Below, piece after piece: positions 1-10,925 of a stretch of 64,000 nucleotides of DNA (positions are counted from its first letter, which is position 1; the number at the start of each line of letters is the position of its first letter). Origin of the DNA: Entonaema liquescens. Taxonomy: Eukaryota > Ascomycota > Sordariomycetes > Xylariales > Xylariaceae. The stretch covers positions 1,240,001 through 1,304,000 of the forward strand of contig CADCSX010000012.1 in the NCBI GenBank assembly GCA_902805475.1, written 5' to 3'. Under the pieces are notes generated by a model that saw only the letters and a program-made list of their open reading frames with translations, was not told where the DNA came from and searched no databases. Both the position numbers and the translations under genes were made by a program.

Positions 1-1754
1 ATGAATGAGTGACAAAAGGACTCAAGAGAATCCTTAGGAATTTTATGCCTAGGAGAAGAACATGCATATTATGCATAGTTAGAAGATTCGTAAAAAGATA
101 CCAATAGCTGGATCTAGACTAGTGCAGTTAAGAAGCACTTCGCTTTGGCGGCCTAAAAAAATGAAGAAAATATTTGAGAATCTCGATTCACTGCAAGCAT
201 AGTAAGAATTGGTGACATGTCATTTTGTGACGACTCGTTAGCCGCGGCAAGTGCACTTTGATGATACCTAATATTAAGCGTTCAACCTCATTTAGAATTC
301 ATCACGACTCTGAGATGTGTAAGTGTTGTACCCAGGTACCGTTAAAGATCTAGGTTAGGCACGTACGAACACTTGCTCTGATAGGCCAGACTAATTTACG
401 TTTGTCGATATGCAGGGGACTAAGCTCGGGCCAGTAGACTAGGCAGGGATCTCCAACGTTCTATTTGGGGCTCTGCGTTCAAACCGACGCTAGGCTGAGC
501 GTGCAGGCATGCAGAAAGAAGGGTACGTAGCTACGTTCCTCCTGCCTTTCTGCATTTTTTTTTTGTTCCCCCCCTTCCTTGGCCTGCCAGGTCTACCCAC
601 GTCCTGGCCCGAGACGTCCCATGTGGGCAGTTCCCCACCCTACCCACAAAGATCCTCAAGTTAGGAGATCCATGTGGGGCACTAACGAAGCTGTGGATCT
701 GGCTGCCATGCAGTTATGCTTGCGTCACATGTTGCTTTAGGAGGGTTTCCATGCACGGTTGGATTTCTGTGGGCCCTTTTTTTTTTTTTTTTTTTCCTTT
801 CTTTCTTTCACAACCAGTCGGGCTGGGCTGGAGTCGTAAGAGCCAATCGATCCAACGAAGAAACTATTACCGTGTATAAATTAATGCGATGAAACTAACC
901 CATTTGAAGACACGCCGAACAACTAACATTCTTCATTCTTTTCTCTCTCCCTCCCTTCCAAGCAAAAGTACGTACCTACCCTAACATACAAGAAACCTCC
1001 TCATCGTCACGAGAAGCTATCGTGGACGATCCCGGCTAAGAGTTTAGTACATAGCAGCAAACCCTCTTTTTCTTATCTGCATTTGCTCGGTGCAACACGA
1101 ACAGGTCCGACTAAGCATTCCCCTTGGCGTTTGCTGATTAATTACTTTTTCCGATCGCTTGTTAAATGCGGCAGATCTATCCTACGACAATACGCTAAGA
1201 CAAAAGGTTTTTTATTTTATATTAGTGAAGCCGTTTGCTTACTTGAAAACTTGAGCAGGTAACATTTGGCGAGCATATGATATCTAGTCCATGCATGTTT
1301 CAAGCCTCTTACCTAGTTATAATACCTATCGATAGGTTATACATTATATTGCGGACGAGGCAACCCCAGCTAATACAATCCAGGCGCTTCTGGATTTGGG
1401 GTCTAAGTTCCATAGGTGATCTTACCTTTACCACTTATACAGTTAGAAAGAAAATATGATCATACTCTGTTCTTCTGACGAGCTCAAATTGCAACTTCAC
1501 GTAACATAGGTAGGCTATATAGTGAGTCATGTCGGCGTAGAGGTGTCTTGACTCTTGATAAGGTAGTTATCGATAAAGCAGTTATCGATAAAGCAGTACG
1601 TATTCCGTAATCGGAACCCCGCGTACCCCTCCATCACAATAAATCTTTAAGCTTCAACCAAAGCTTTCTGTGTTAGAATACTGGACACACTAGATTCAAC
1701 GATACACCTAATACCTAAACAAGTTGGAGCCATTGATCAGTAAATCTATACAGG
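1..1754. other. Intergenic region upstream of LYS9
   Basis: I see no gene in this stretch. It holds a T-run of about 19 nt at 777-795, a second T-run near 555-564, and a perfect 15-bp direct duplication at 1566-1595 (unit gttatcgataaagca). Short open frames here show no recognisable protein. The last few hundred bases should carry the LYS9 promoter, but no specific site is assigned. Confidence 0.6.
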
Positions 1755-3323
1755 ATGTCGTCCCAGTAAGAAACTCAAAGTCGTCATTGCGTAATTTCAC
1801 CTTCTCATGAATTCTATAGGAAGGTATTGATGCTCGGAGCGGGTTTTGTAACCCTCCCTACGCTCCACATCTTGAGCGATGCTGGCATTGCAGTAACCGT
1901 TGGTATGACGAATATATTCCTCCTGGAAGCTGTTATAACACCCAATTGACATATTTGAAGCTTGCAGAACTCTCGCATCGGCCCAATCTCTCTCTAAGGG
2001 GGTTAAGCACGCCACTCCCATCTCCCTCGACGTGAACGACGACAAGGCGCTCGACGCCGAAGTTGGCAAGCATGATCTGGTTATCAGCTTGATTCCCTAT
2101 ACCTTCCACGCTGCTGTTATCAAATCAGCCATCCGCCAGAAGAAGCATGTCGTCACTACAAGCTATGTCTCTCCCGCAATGCTGGAGCTGGATCAGCAAG
2201 CCAGGGACGCCGGTATCACCGTCATGAACGAGATTGGCTTAGGTATGTTCTTTCCTCAAAGCTTGCTCCCCGCATCTACCACGGATCAACTAACTATTTT
2301 ACAGATCCCGGTATCGACCACTTATGTAAGAACCACGGTATAACTTGAATCGCGTACGCAATGCTAATAGTTTCAGACGCTGTTAAGACAATCGAAGAAG
2401 TACACAAGGCTGGAGGCAAGATATTGACTTTCTTGTCCTACTGCGGTGGTCTGCCGGCTCCTGAAGATTCGGATAACCCTCTTGGTTACAAATTCAGCTG
2501 GTCCTCCCGTGGAGTCCTCTTGGCCTTGAGAAACGCGGCCAAATACTGGAAAGACGGCAAGGTGGTAGATGTTGCGTCAAAGGACCTAATGGCTACTGCT
2601 AAGCCATACTTCATCTACCCTGGTTACGCATTCGTTGCTTACCCCAACCGAGACTCGACTCCTTACAAGGAGCGATACAATATTCCAGAGGCACAGACCA
2701 TCATCCGTGGCACTCTTCGATACCAGGGCTTCCCCGAGTTCATCCGAGTGTTGGTCGAGATTGGATTTTTGGACGATACCGAGCAAGACTTCCTGAAGCA
2801 ACCCATCACCTGGAAAGAGGCTACGCAGAAGATCCTGGGGGCTTCCGCAAGCAGCCAAGGTGACCTAGAATCTACGATCGCGTCTAAGGCCACGTTCGAC
2901 TCACCAGAAGACAAGACAAGAATCATCAGTGGCTTACGATGGGTCGGTATCTTCTCGGACGAGAAGATTACTCCCCGAGGTAACCCTCTAGACACTCTAT
3001 GCGCGACCCTGGAGAAGAAGATGCAATACGAGGAGGGAGAGCGAGACTTCGTGATGCTGCAGCACAAGTTCGAAATCGAGAACAAGGACGGCAGCCGAGA
3101 GGTTAGAACATCGACCTTATGCGAATACGGCGATCCCAAGGGCTACTCCGCTATGGCCAAGCTGGTAGGTGTGCCGTGCGGTGTGGCAGTCAAACAGGTG
3201 CTCGACGGTACCATCTCGGAACGAGGTATCCTAGCCCCGATGAATTCGAAGATCAATGACCCCTTAATGAAGGAGCTAAAGGAGAAGTACGGCATCTTCC
3301 TAAAAGAGAAGACCATACTATAA
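1755..3323 (+). CDS. LYS9: Saccharopine dehydrogenase (NADP+, L-glutamate-forming), saccharopine reductase
   Basis: This enzyme joins aminoadipate semialdehyde and glutamate to make saccharopine, the penultimate step of fungal alpha-aminoadipate lysine synthesis. Proposed exons are 1755-1765, 1820-1902, 1961-2242, 2305-2325 and 2377-3323, giving 447 aa, the usual family length. The first exon has only 11 nt and the fourth 21 nt. The N-terminal Rossmann motif GAGFVT lies at residues 10-15, followed by the family segments SYVSPAM and NEIGLDPGIDH, the latter assembled across introns 3 and 4. The large last exon encodes the saccharopine dehydrogenase C-terminal domain (SYCGGLPAP, LRYQGFPEF). All junctions are GT-AG and in phase; intron 4 has a clear CTAAT branch site. 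The start was chosen because a good donor directly follows ATGTCGTCCCA and the splice restores the Rossmann strand. The identification is strong; the first two exon borders are less sure. Confidence 0.93.
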
Positions 3324-4202
3324 GAAAGCCGGCTATGTCGGCTGATTTTAGCTGCAGCGAATGCAAGTGGCAGTGCGGTACCAAAAAAGGGGGCTTGACT
3401 AAACCTTGAAGTTACCGTAGACTTTTAGTGCTTTTTTATTTTTATTTTTTCAAATAAAAAGGTAGAGCAAAAAAAAAAGGGCGGGCTAGGTTGTATGTAG
3501 GGAACTCAGCTAAGATATCCATGAATCGATGGAAATTGATATTAGTTTGCCTGGTAAAAGTTGTCTTTTTTTCAGCTTCTGTACCCTGGTCAATACCTAA
3601 TCCAAGGTTTCGGCTACGCTAGTAACGGAGAAGAGAGTTAACTTGGGTTTTAACTGGTTAATTCTTTATGTATGTAAGTACATAGTAGATGGAGATAACT
3701 AACTATCCTCTCTAACTAACCTTGACTTATCCGCGTATTTTAAGTCGGCCGAGTTGGAAATCCGGTAGAGGGAAAAACCCAAAAGACGGTGTTTTCCGGT
3801 TAACGAAGTGGGGCGCATTAAGGCATTTGGGGGCATTTGTGCATAGCGAAAAGCTTCAATTTTATTCCATCCTACATTGAATCCTATCCAATGACTCGGG
3901 TATTTTCCAAGTTGTAGTCTACCTTACTATGTACTTACAAGTCGCTTATACCGTCTAAACTCTCAAAACTGGTTATTCCAAAAGATGGCCCATGTTTAAA
4001 TTAACTTAAGCCACTCCTACTATTATTACTACTTACTTACTTAACCTCGTACCGACAAGTCTAGACTTAACTGACTGACTTGACTTGATTTGACCGGGGC
4101 GAATCTGATTCGTCATACACACATACACATACACACATACATACACATACACACATACATACACATGCACACATACATACACACACACCTGTGTGGGAAA
4201 TC
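3324..4202. other. Intergenic region between LYS9 and LAS1
   Basis: No gene is seen. The LYS9 3' flank contains T/A-rich runs near 3425-3480, suitable for a polyadenylation region. The segment ends in an ACATAC-type microsatellite listed separately, so the LAS1 5' leader, if short, would consist largely of that repeat. Confidence 0.5.
4114..4189. repeat. ACATAC/CATACACA microsatellite abutting LAS1
   Basis: About 75 nt of imperfect (ACATAC)/(CACATACATACA) repeat. It ends 13 nt before the LAS1 start codon and is therefore probably in its 5' leader. Confidence 0.9.
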
Positions 4203-5401
4203 ATGGTACAGTATATCCACACGCCCTGGCGGGACCGCAGCGAGCTGCTGCGCGTTCGACGGCAATTCTATCCTCCTTCCGCAACCGACGACGACGTGAG
4301 AGTTGAGGAAGAAGAAGAAGAAGAAGAAGAAGCAAAGCAGCAACACGCCGTGTCGCGCGTGTCGATGTGGATGCAGCGCGGCGGCTGTCCCCACTTGGTC
4401 GAGTCGACGGCGCTCCTCGTGGCTGCCATCCTGAGCGACGCCCGCGAGACCAGGGGAGGGGGGGCGGCTAGGGCCTCGTCGTACGCTATCCGCGCTGCGT
4501 ACGCCGCGGCGTTTAGTCGGTATGTATTTGTATTATAGCGTCTGCGCTTCCTCGTTCCCTGCTCGGAGTATCCGGAGAGCAACGACGGGTTCTAGAACGA
4601 AACCCACGTGGCTGCGCCCGGGACTTTTAGATGCCGTGCTTCGTCGTCGGCGAGGGGATGCGGCTATACGAGTTGCTATGTTTTACATGTTTTTGAGCTA
4701 TTGGATTATACCCGGCTAACGGCAATGGTAGCTTCGTAACCGGTCTTCTGGATAGTCAGCAGGACAAGCAGCGTAAGATGAGCATGTACTCGATCGCGAA
4801 AACAATCGGGCTGCCGGCGACCTTTGTGGAGTTGCGGCACCAGGCTACGCATGAGCAGCTGCCTTCTCTATCTAAGCTTAGGACCGCGGCTAAGAAGGCG
4901 TTGGCTTGGATCTGGGATTACTACTGGAAGAACCTGCCGGATGATGAGGAAGGCAGTGCCGGCGAGGATAAGCCGAGTGCTTGCCGGAGTCTCCTGTTAA
5001 GGTACCTGGGAGAAGACTCGGCGGTGCAGACCAAAGCGCTGCAGAAGCAGTTGGGACAGTGGGATGACACGGTCTTGCTACAGAACCTAGCAGAGATCGA
5101 AGATTCTTCCGAGGACCCCAAGATCATATCACGATGTCTACGGTTATCTCAAGCTATTCTCGACGGAGACTTTTCGTCTTCGTCGCCTAGAGAGAAAGGC
5201 ACGGAAAATGTGTCTGCGACAAGGAAGTTGGACGATATTAAGGCTGATATGCAGGCTTTAGATGAGGAGCTCGAAGCGGTAGAGGGCGCGGGAGTCACGC
5301 CCAAGACTGTCGAAGCGCTTACGCAGAAACAGTCGAGTCAAGTAAGGGGTTGGTCGAGGTATGAAGGGCCTTGGAAACCGAAGCCTATTGGAGTTGTGTA
5401 G
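4203..5401 (+). CDS. LAS1: Las1-family pre-rRNA processing endoribonuclease
   Basis: Las1 is the HEPN nuclease that, with the Grc3 kinase, cuts ITS2 during 60S ribosomal subunit maturation in the nucleolus. Exons are 4203-4519 and 4732-5401, giving 328 aa; the 212-nt intron is the longest fitted in the enzymes here. The N-terminus carries the conserved TPWRDRSELL segment. Across the intron comes the typical Las1 stretch VTGLLDSQQDKQRK, then the HEPN catalytic motif RHQATH (Arg141 to His146). The extreme C-terminus GPWKPKPIGVV is the known conserved tail. The start at 4203 was chosen because MVQYIHTPWRD matches fungal Las1 N-termini. A GAA repeat encodes nine consecutive Glu near residue 40, followed by a Gln-rich bit that looks like an inserted loop. 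At 328 aa it is shorter than the roughly 500-aa yeast protein. Confidence 0.92.
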
Positions 5402-6032
5402 ATAGTGGTATCTAACGAATTTAAACTAACTATTGGATGATCGTTTATGGTGTGGTCGGGCCATGCGTATACACAAAGTGCTTTGCCGCCGGATGTTAGT
5501 AGATGATTCCAAAGCCGTAGATGTTTAGTTTGATTTATGAATAAGAAGCGATTTCGACGTATATATTACTCCAAGGTAGGTATACTCGTGCTTTGGCTAG
5601 AATAATATAATATTAACTGTCTCATAACTATGTAACTAACTCAGATAACGTTAGTTATTCTATAGTTGCTTTATAACAAACCCAAGCAACCCAATTTGGT
5701 TATATAGAGAAAGCTTGACAATATCTGCCAGCTGGTCTTTCGGCGGCGATAGCTTGTTGTCGGGCCGTTCGGTGGTAAATAAACGTCATGGATATCGTCG
5801 GGTTTATAGCTACGAATCTCCAAATACGTTTGTAAGCATCGGAGTATTCGGTCGGATCACGAACTATAGTCACTTTACCTACCCGCCTCATGAATTACAT
5901 TGCGAGAGCAAGACCTCTACTAGCTACCCGGAGAATAGGCACCTCGATCGCGGCTGTAAGTTGTCCAGATGCAACCGGTTGCCATCAAGGGACTCGCTGC
6001 TAACTCCTCTATAGCTTGCCTTCACCCGCAAA
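5402..6032. other. Intergenic region between LAS1 and glyoxalase II
   Basis: No gene recognised. AT-rich 3' flank of LAS1 followed by the presumed promoter of the next gene. A 99-codon open frame at 5715-6014 has no recognisable motif and is treated as chance. Confidence 0.5.
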
Positions 6033-7420
6033 ATGCATATCCAATCAATTCCTATGTGTAAGTAATATACCCTATGCACTTAGTCTAGTTATTTGTATTC
6101 TATGGTAGAAGAAACACCAAATAAGAGTTCGGGGCTAAGACGTTCGTAGGGACGGGGACGAGCGATAACTACGCCTATCTTCTTGTCGATGACAAGTCCA
6201 AGGATGCCGTTATTATTGACCCCGCGCATCCCGAAGAGTGAGTTGGATCAGAGCTCGTGATACGCAGCCGTCTTACTATGCGATCATCTAACTTGGAGAC
6301 TCAGGGTCACACCTGTCTTAAAGAAGGCCATCCAAGACGGTAAGATCAATCTGACAGCTATCGTCAATACACACCAGTGAGCATTCATTCGTGCTATTTT
6401 ATAACTCCCTTTGCGCTAATAACACTTATAGCCATTGGGACCACGCGGGTGGAAACGATCAGATCGTAAGTTGACATCATAACTATTTATATTAGGTAAC
6501 CTAATACACTGTATGGTCTGTGGTATTCTAACTTGGTCACCTATTTAGAGGAGCGATCTGGACACCCCGAACCTTCCCATCATCGGGGGCAAGGACTGCC
6601 AGAGCGTCACGGAGACTCCCGAGAATGGCAAGGTGTTCAAACTCGGGAACATTGATGTGAAGGGTCTTTACACGCCGTGCCACACGCAGGATAGCATCTG
6701 CTGGTACGTGAAGGATGGTGACGACAAAGCTGTTTTTACCGGAGATACCTTGTTCCACGCAGGTGAGTATACGTATTCCTCTATGGTATACAACAAGCCC
6801 GGGAGACCAGAAACTGACCAAGATCTAGGTTGCGGAAGGTTCTTTGAAGGTACTGCGGAGGAGATGCATACGGCTCTGAACAAGACACTGGCTTCCCTCC
6901 CAGATGATACCAAGGTCTATGTAGGCGTTCACTTGTTCTATGATAAAAGGATTGACATAGTAATATCGGATAGCCCGGTCATGAGTACACCAAGTCCAAC
7001 GTCAAGTTTGGCATCTCGGTCCTGCAGAGTGAAGCCGTCAAGAAGCTACAAGCGTTTGCGGACAACAACAAGGAAACCCAAGGGAAATTTACGATCGGAG
7101 ATGAGAAGGTATGGTGTGCTATCTTGACTATAATCGAGGGGTTAAGACTAATATGATGTAGCTACACAACGTGTTTATGCGAGTAGAGGTAAGTGATGAA
7201 ACCCTAAGAGCGACGAGAGAATAAGTTTCTAATGTTCTTAAAGGATCCCGAGGTACAGAAAGCTGCCGGCAAGACAGATCCCGTGGAGGTGATGGATCAG
7301 TTGCGGACCATGAAGAATAACTTCAAGTGAGTAAGTAATAAGTCATGTTAGGTTGAGCAACGACTGGAGATGTTTCTCTGTGCTGACGAGTTTAGACCAC
7401 CACCCGATAGTAAGATATAA
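6033..7420 (+). CDS. GLO2: Hydroxyacylglutathione hydrolase (glyoxalase II)
   Basis: This metallo-beta-lactamase-fold enzyme hydrolyses S-lactoylglutathione to lactate and glutathione, completing methylglyoxal detoxification. I fit ten exons: 6033-6057, 6150-6237, 6305-6376, 6432-6465, 6549-6762, 6829-6920, 6974-7108, 7162-7188, 7244-7326 and 7396-7420 (264 aa; human GLO2 is 260). The metal-binding motif THHHWDH is at residues 60-66, assembled across an intron. Further ligands are seen in PCHTQDS, FTGDTLF and PGHEYTKSN. The last intron begins with GTGAGT and overlaps an in-frame TGA at 7328-7330; splicing it adds KPPPDSKI, which parallels the end of the animal enzyme, so I prefer it. If retained, the protein stops at 257 aa. 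No mitochondrial presequence is evident, suggesting the cytosolic form. Confidence 0.92.
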
Positions 7421-8546
7421 AAACGTGAGATACGTGCCTTAGCACTGGGAGGTTTGTACCTAACCCAGAAGCTAGATCAAGATTATGGTGGCATGCGTGC
7501 CCTAATCAACACAATAGTCATCGCTTCGCCGTTAATGTGACACAATTGAATATGGCTTCAGCTTCCTTTTTAACCAACGGTGTATTGCTATTCCTATACG
7601 TGTAACTGATCTAACCCAACAAAAAAGAAATGTAAATTTCTCCAGCAAGCACTAAGCCTCAGCCCATCTTCGACGTGCTGGATGCCAAATAAGCAACTTG
7701 CGGAACGCCGACCTATAAGAATAGAGCCGACGCATATTTTTCATCTTGCTTCACTGTCCACACTTGCTCGCTGTTTGTATATCGAGACGGCAAGCTCTAG
7801 CATAATTAGAAGCTGGTGTTTTTACAAGTCCCCCCCCCTCCACTCGATCGATCGATCTATCGATGCCTATACCGCGTCCTTTCCCCCGCGGATCCATTTG
7901 ACTACCGGTGGTGCTCACCTCTCGCGATCGGTTGCGCTCGCCTACCTACCGTAACGGACGCTCGAATATATATTATTTCTAACGCAGGTCGAGCCGTTCG
8001 TAGCTATTCGGATTGTCATATCGTCGAGCGGTATGATGCTGTCCGATGGGGATAATATTGACTGACATGCGCTGGTTCACACGGGAGATTGATTCAATGG
8101 TTATGGTAATGGGAAGTGGGAAGTAGAAGGAAAAGTGCAGAAAATTTTCGGCAATTTAAGGAATAAAGTGGACTGTCCGTCGGCTGCTAACGGCTGTTCG
8201 TTATATACAGTATACACACTGTATCAAGCACACCCTATAGCTCTCTTATTTAAACCTACATGTAGGTAATACATTATGGAAGTGTGTTTACATGGTGTAG
8301 TTAATGTGTATTCATTAATTTTATATCTATATAGTTCTAATTCTACACAATGCGAGTATCAAGTAGCGGCTTATTTAGATGTATTTATATCCATGATATA
8401 TTGACACACTACCAGTCTTGTTGCTCTCTACAGCATGTGATATCCTTTTACCTGGTAAGTTACCTAGTTATAGGGGAAATAGGTCAAAGACACGTTTGTC
8501 ACGTCCTTCGAACATCAATGCTTGTAGAAGCAGACTAATACGGTTC
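7421..8546. other. Intergenic region between convergent glyoxalase II and MFS genes
   Basis: About 1.1 kb between two gene 3' ends. Open frames of up to 102 codons exist (for example 7682-7954) but show no domain, codon or splice pattern I can support. AT-rich stretches near 8200-8400. Confidence 0.5.
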
Positions 8547-10287
8547 TTAATCGCTGCGTTGCTCTACCTTCGGAACGAGCCACCAGCTGATTCCACCGGC
8601 GACGAACAGCGCCAACACGATGGGCTGCAATACAGCCACGCCTGCGTTGGTCGCTATCAACCCCGTGATGGAGGGGAAGAGAGCACCTCCAGCTTGCGCG
8701 AGCACGAAGATGAAACCTGGAAATAGAATAGTTAGTCTTTGGGCCATCGATACCTGATTCGCTCTGGAAAGGGAGTCTTACCTAGAGCAGCGGGTTGGGA
8801 TTCCCTCGGGAAGAGTTTCGAAGCAACCGACATGCCCTGGACACGAGAACAGACGGATCAGTAAAAGAGCTAGCAGAAACAACCCACCACCATCATCATT
8901 ATCGCAATCTTCAGCTTGAGGGGAATGTCTAGATAGGTGCTCGACAACAATATGTACCTAGGTACTCACAGTGGCGAAAAACGGCCCGGTGAAGAACCCC
9001 ATGAAACTCAGCGCCACCGCGCTCCCGACGATATTCGGCTGCAGCCAGAAGACGAGCTGCAGCGCGACGCACAGCACGCTGTACACGAGCAGCACGCGCT
9101 GCTCGCCGTAGCGGAACGTCGGCTCGGCCAGCAGCAGGCGGCCGGCAAGCATACCGCCATAGAAGCCCGTGGGCACGTACCCGATGGCGGAGAGGTCGCC
9201 GCCGCGCACCGTGGTCAGGAACTCGACGACCCAGCCGCTGGCCGTGAAGGTGGCGCCCAGCGAGAAGAAGTAGGACAGGCTGAGCAGCCAGAGCGTCTTG
9301 GACCGGAGCAGCCGCGCCGTGTCCATCATCGCGCCCCGGTTGCGCTTGTGTTGGGGCGGTTGCGACGCGTTGAGCCGGCTCCACAGCGAGTCCCCGAAGG
9401 CGACGGCTACACCCGCCACGTTCACCACCGAGATCCCGATCAGCACCAGGTACACGCGCTTCCACCCGTCGATAGCCATGGTGTTGGGGCTAGTCGCGAT
9501 GGCGGTTGCGATGAGCGGGCCGACGAAGCAGCCTAGGGCGTAGCATCTACATCAAGAGTCAGCTTATAAGACGACCTCTTGTTCAAATCCACACCAAGTC
9601 TCTCAGGAGTCCGATAGAGGAGGGAACAGCTTCACGTACGCGTGGATAAAGCTAAGCCAGCGGTGCGGCACGTTCTTGAGCCCGCTGACGAAGGTGTTGG
9701 AGTGCGAGTCCTGGTAGGCCATGCCGAGCGCCTGCAGGAAGAAGGCGATGCAGAAAAGGGGCAGCGGGCTCCACGGCCGCAGGCAGTGCGCTAGCAACTG
9801 CAAAACAGCGCCTACGCCGAGCAGCTGCCCGAGGGTCATGTGTGCCGTCATAATGGGGTTCGTGACGGCGGCTAGGAGCCAACCTGCGAACGTTGTACCG
9901 TAGCTAGATATCCGTTAGTACTCGGCTCTCTTAACTACCTGCTTGAATACTCCATGTATAGGTAGGTGGGTGTAGATCAGGAGACATTGCCAAGAGGTAA
10001 GTAAAATCCACCTACATGATGGCGATTTCGCCGGTGCCTATCTTAAAGCTGGAGATGATATACGGGATCAAGGGACCCAGCGTGCCGTCGTTAGCACCAG
10101 CGCAAAAGAACGAGAACCCCGCGACGATCAGCTTGAGGAACGGCGTCGCGGGCTCGCTACTAACGATGTCCACGTCATTCGGGGGGTCCTCCACGGGTAA
10201 GGCTTCCGCGTCTTTCGTCTGAGGACGGCGGAGCTCCGTCATGGGATAGGCATCCGCCTCAGCAAGCGAGGTCTGGGTGGTTGACAT
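8547..10287 (-). CDS. Major facilitator superfamily transporter (BSC6-like)
   Basis: A polytopic membrane transporter of the fungal MFS group that includes yeast BSC6; its substrate is unknown. Exons in transcription order are 10287-10016, 9903-9640, 9546-8970, 8836-8782 and 8716-8547, giving 445 aa with all phases closed. The first about 50 residues are a hydrophilic cytosolic tail. TM1 then carries FSFFCAGANDGTLGPLIPYI, and further hydrophobic helices follow in every exon, consistent with 12 TM segments. A loop after TM6 is basic and hydrophilic (LNASQPPQHKRNRG), as is usual in MFS proteins. The last helix ends in ISWWLVP. No neighbour suggests a substrate. GC-rich exon 3 generates long shadow frames on both strands, which are not genes. 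Confidence 0.87.
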
Positions 10288-10925
10288 GGTGGGCGGCTTC
10301 TACTACTCTGGGTCTGAATACAGAAGCCGGGCTAGATAAGAGTCTCTAGAGAACCTCTCTCATTGAGAACTACTACCAAAGAAAGAGTTTCCATGGTCTA
10401 CCCTGCCACTTATATATTCCAACCTCCTTGTAACCCCTGAATCGCTGTCGGTTGAAGGTCGGGAGAACTCCGCGGACCGTTTTGCCGGATGAAGCTATGG
10501 CCGGCTTTCTCATTGGACAATTGGTATGTTCCCACGGGGTACTTGGAGGATACCAAAAGCCACAATATCATTGCATTGCATACCTAGGTACGTTCTTGTG
10601 CGTAGTTGAAGATAGTTACACCAAATGCGCTGCTCACATTTGGTTGTTTCGTTACGTGGAAAAGTACATAGTTAAGCTTAAAGTAAGTATATATAATTTG
10701 ACTAAAGATTATGATATTCGCACTCTATCAGCAAGGGCTGGGAAGCTCCAGGTAACTCGGGGGTTAAATGAGCTGTACACTGAACCCTTTTCCGGAGAAC
10801 TGATATAAATTAAACACTAAACCAATCCCCTACGTGATATAGTCGTAGACTACGATAAATACTCGCTCTACGATATATACATCGTCAAGCTGACACGTTC
10901 TCCATCATTATTATCGCGCTAATTG
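10288..10925. other. Intergenic region between MFS and HID1-family genes
   Basis: The half next to 10288 is the MFS promoter; the other half is the 3' flank of the HID1 gene. A 118-codon frame at 10452-10808 lacks an early ATG and any motif, so no gene is called. Confidence 0.5.

Noticed and set aside
8929..9536. Long frames on both strands (178 and 199 codons) over the MFS gene
   Set aside because: Arg/Ala/Gly/Glu-rich shadows of GC-rich exon 3 of the transporter.
10452..10808. 118-codon frame between the MFS and HID1 genes
   Set aside because: Begins at a non-ATG codon, no motif, AT-rich intergenic DNA.
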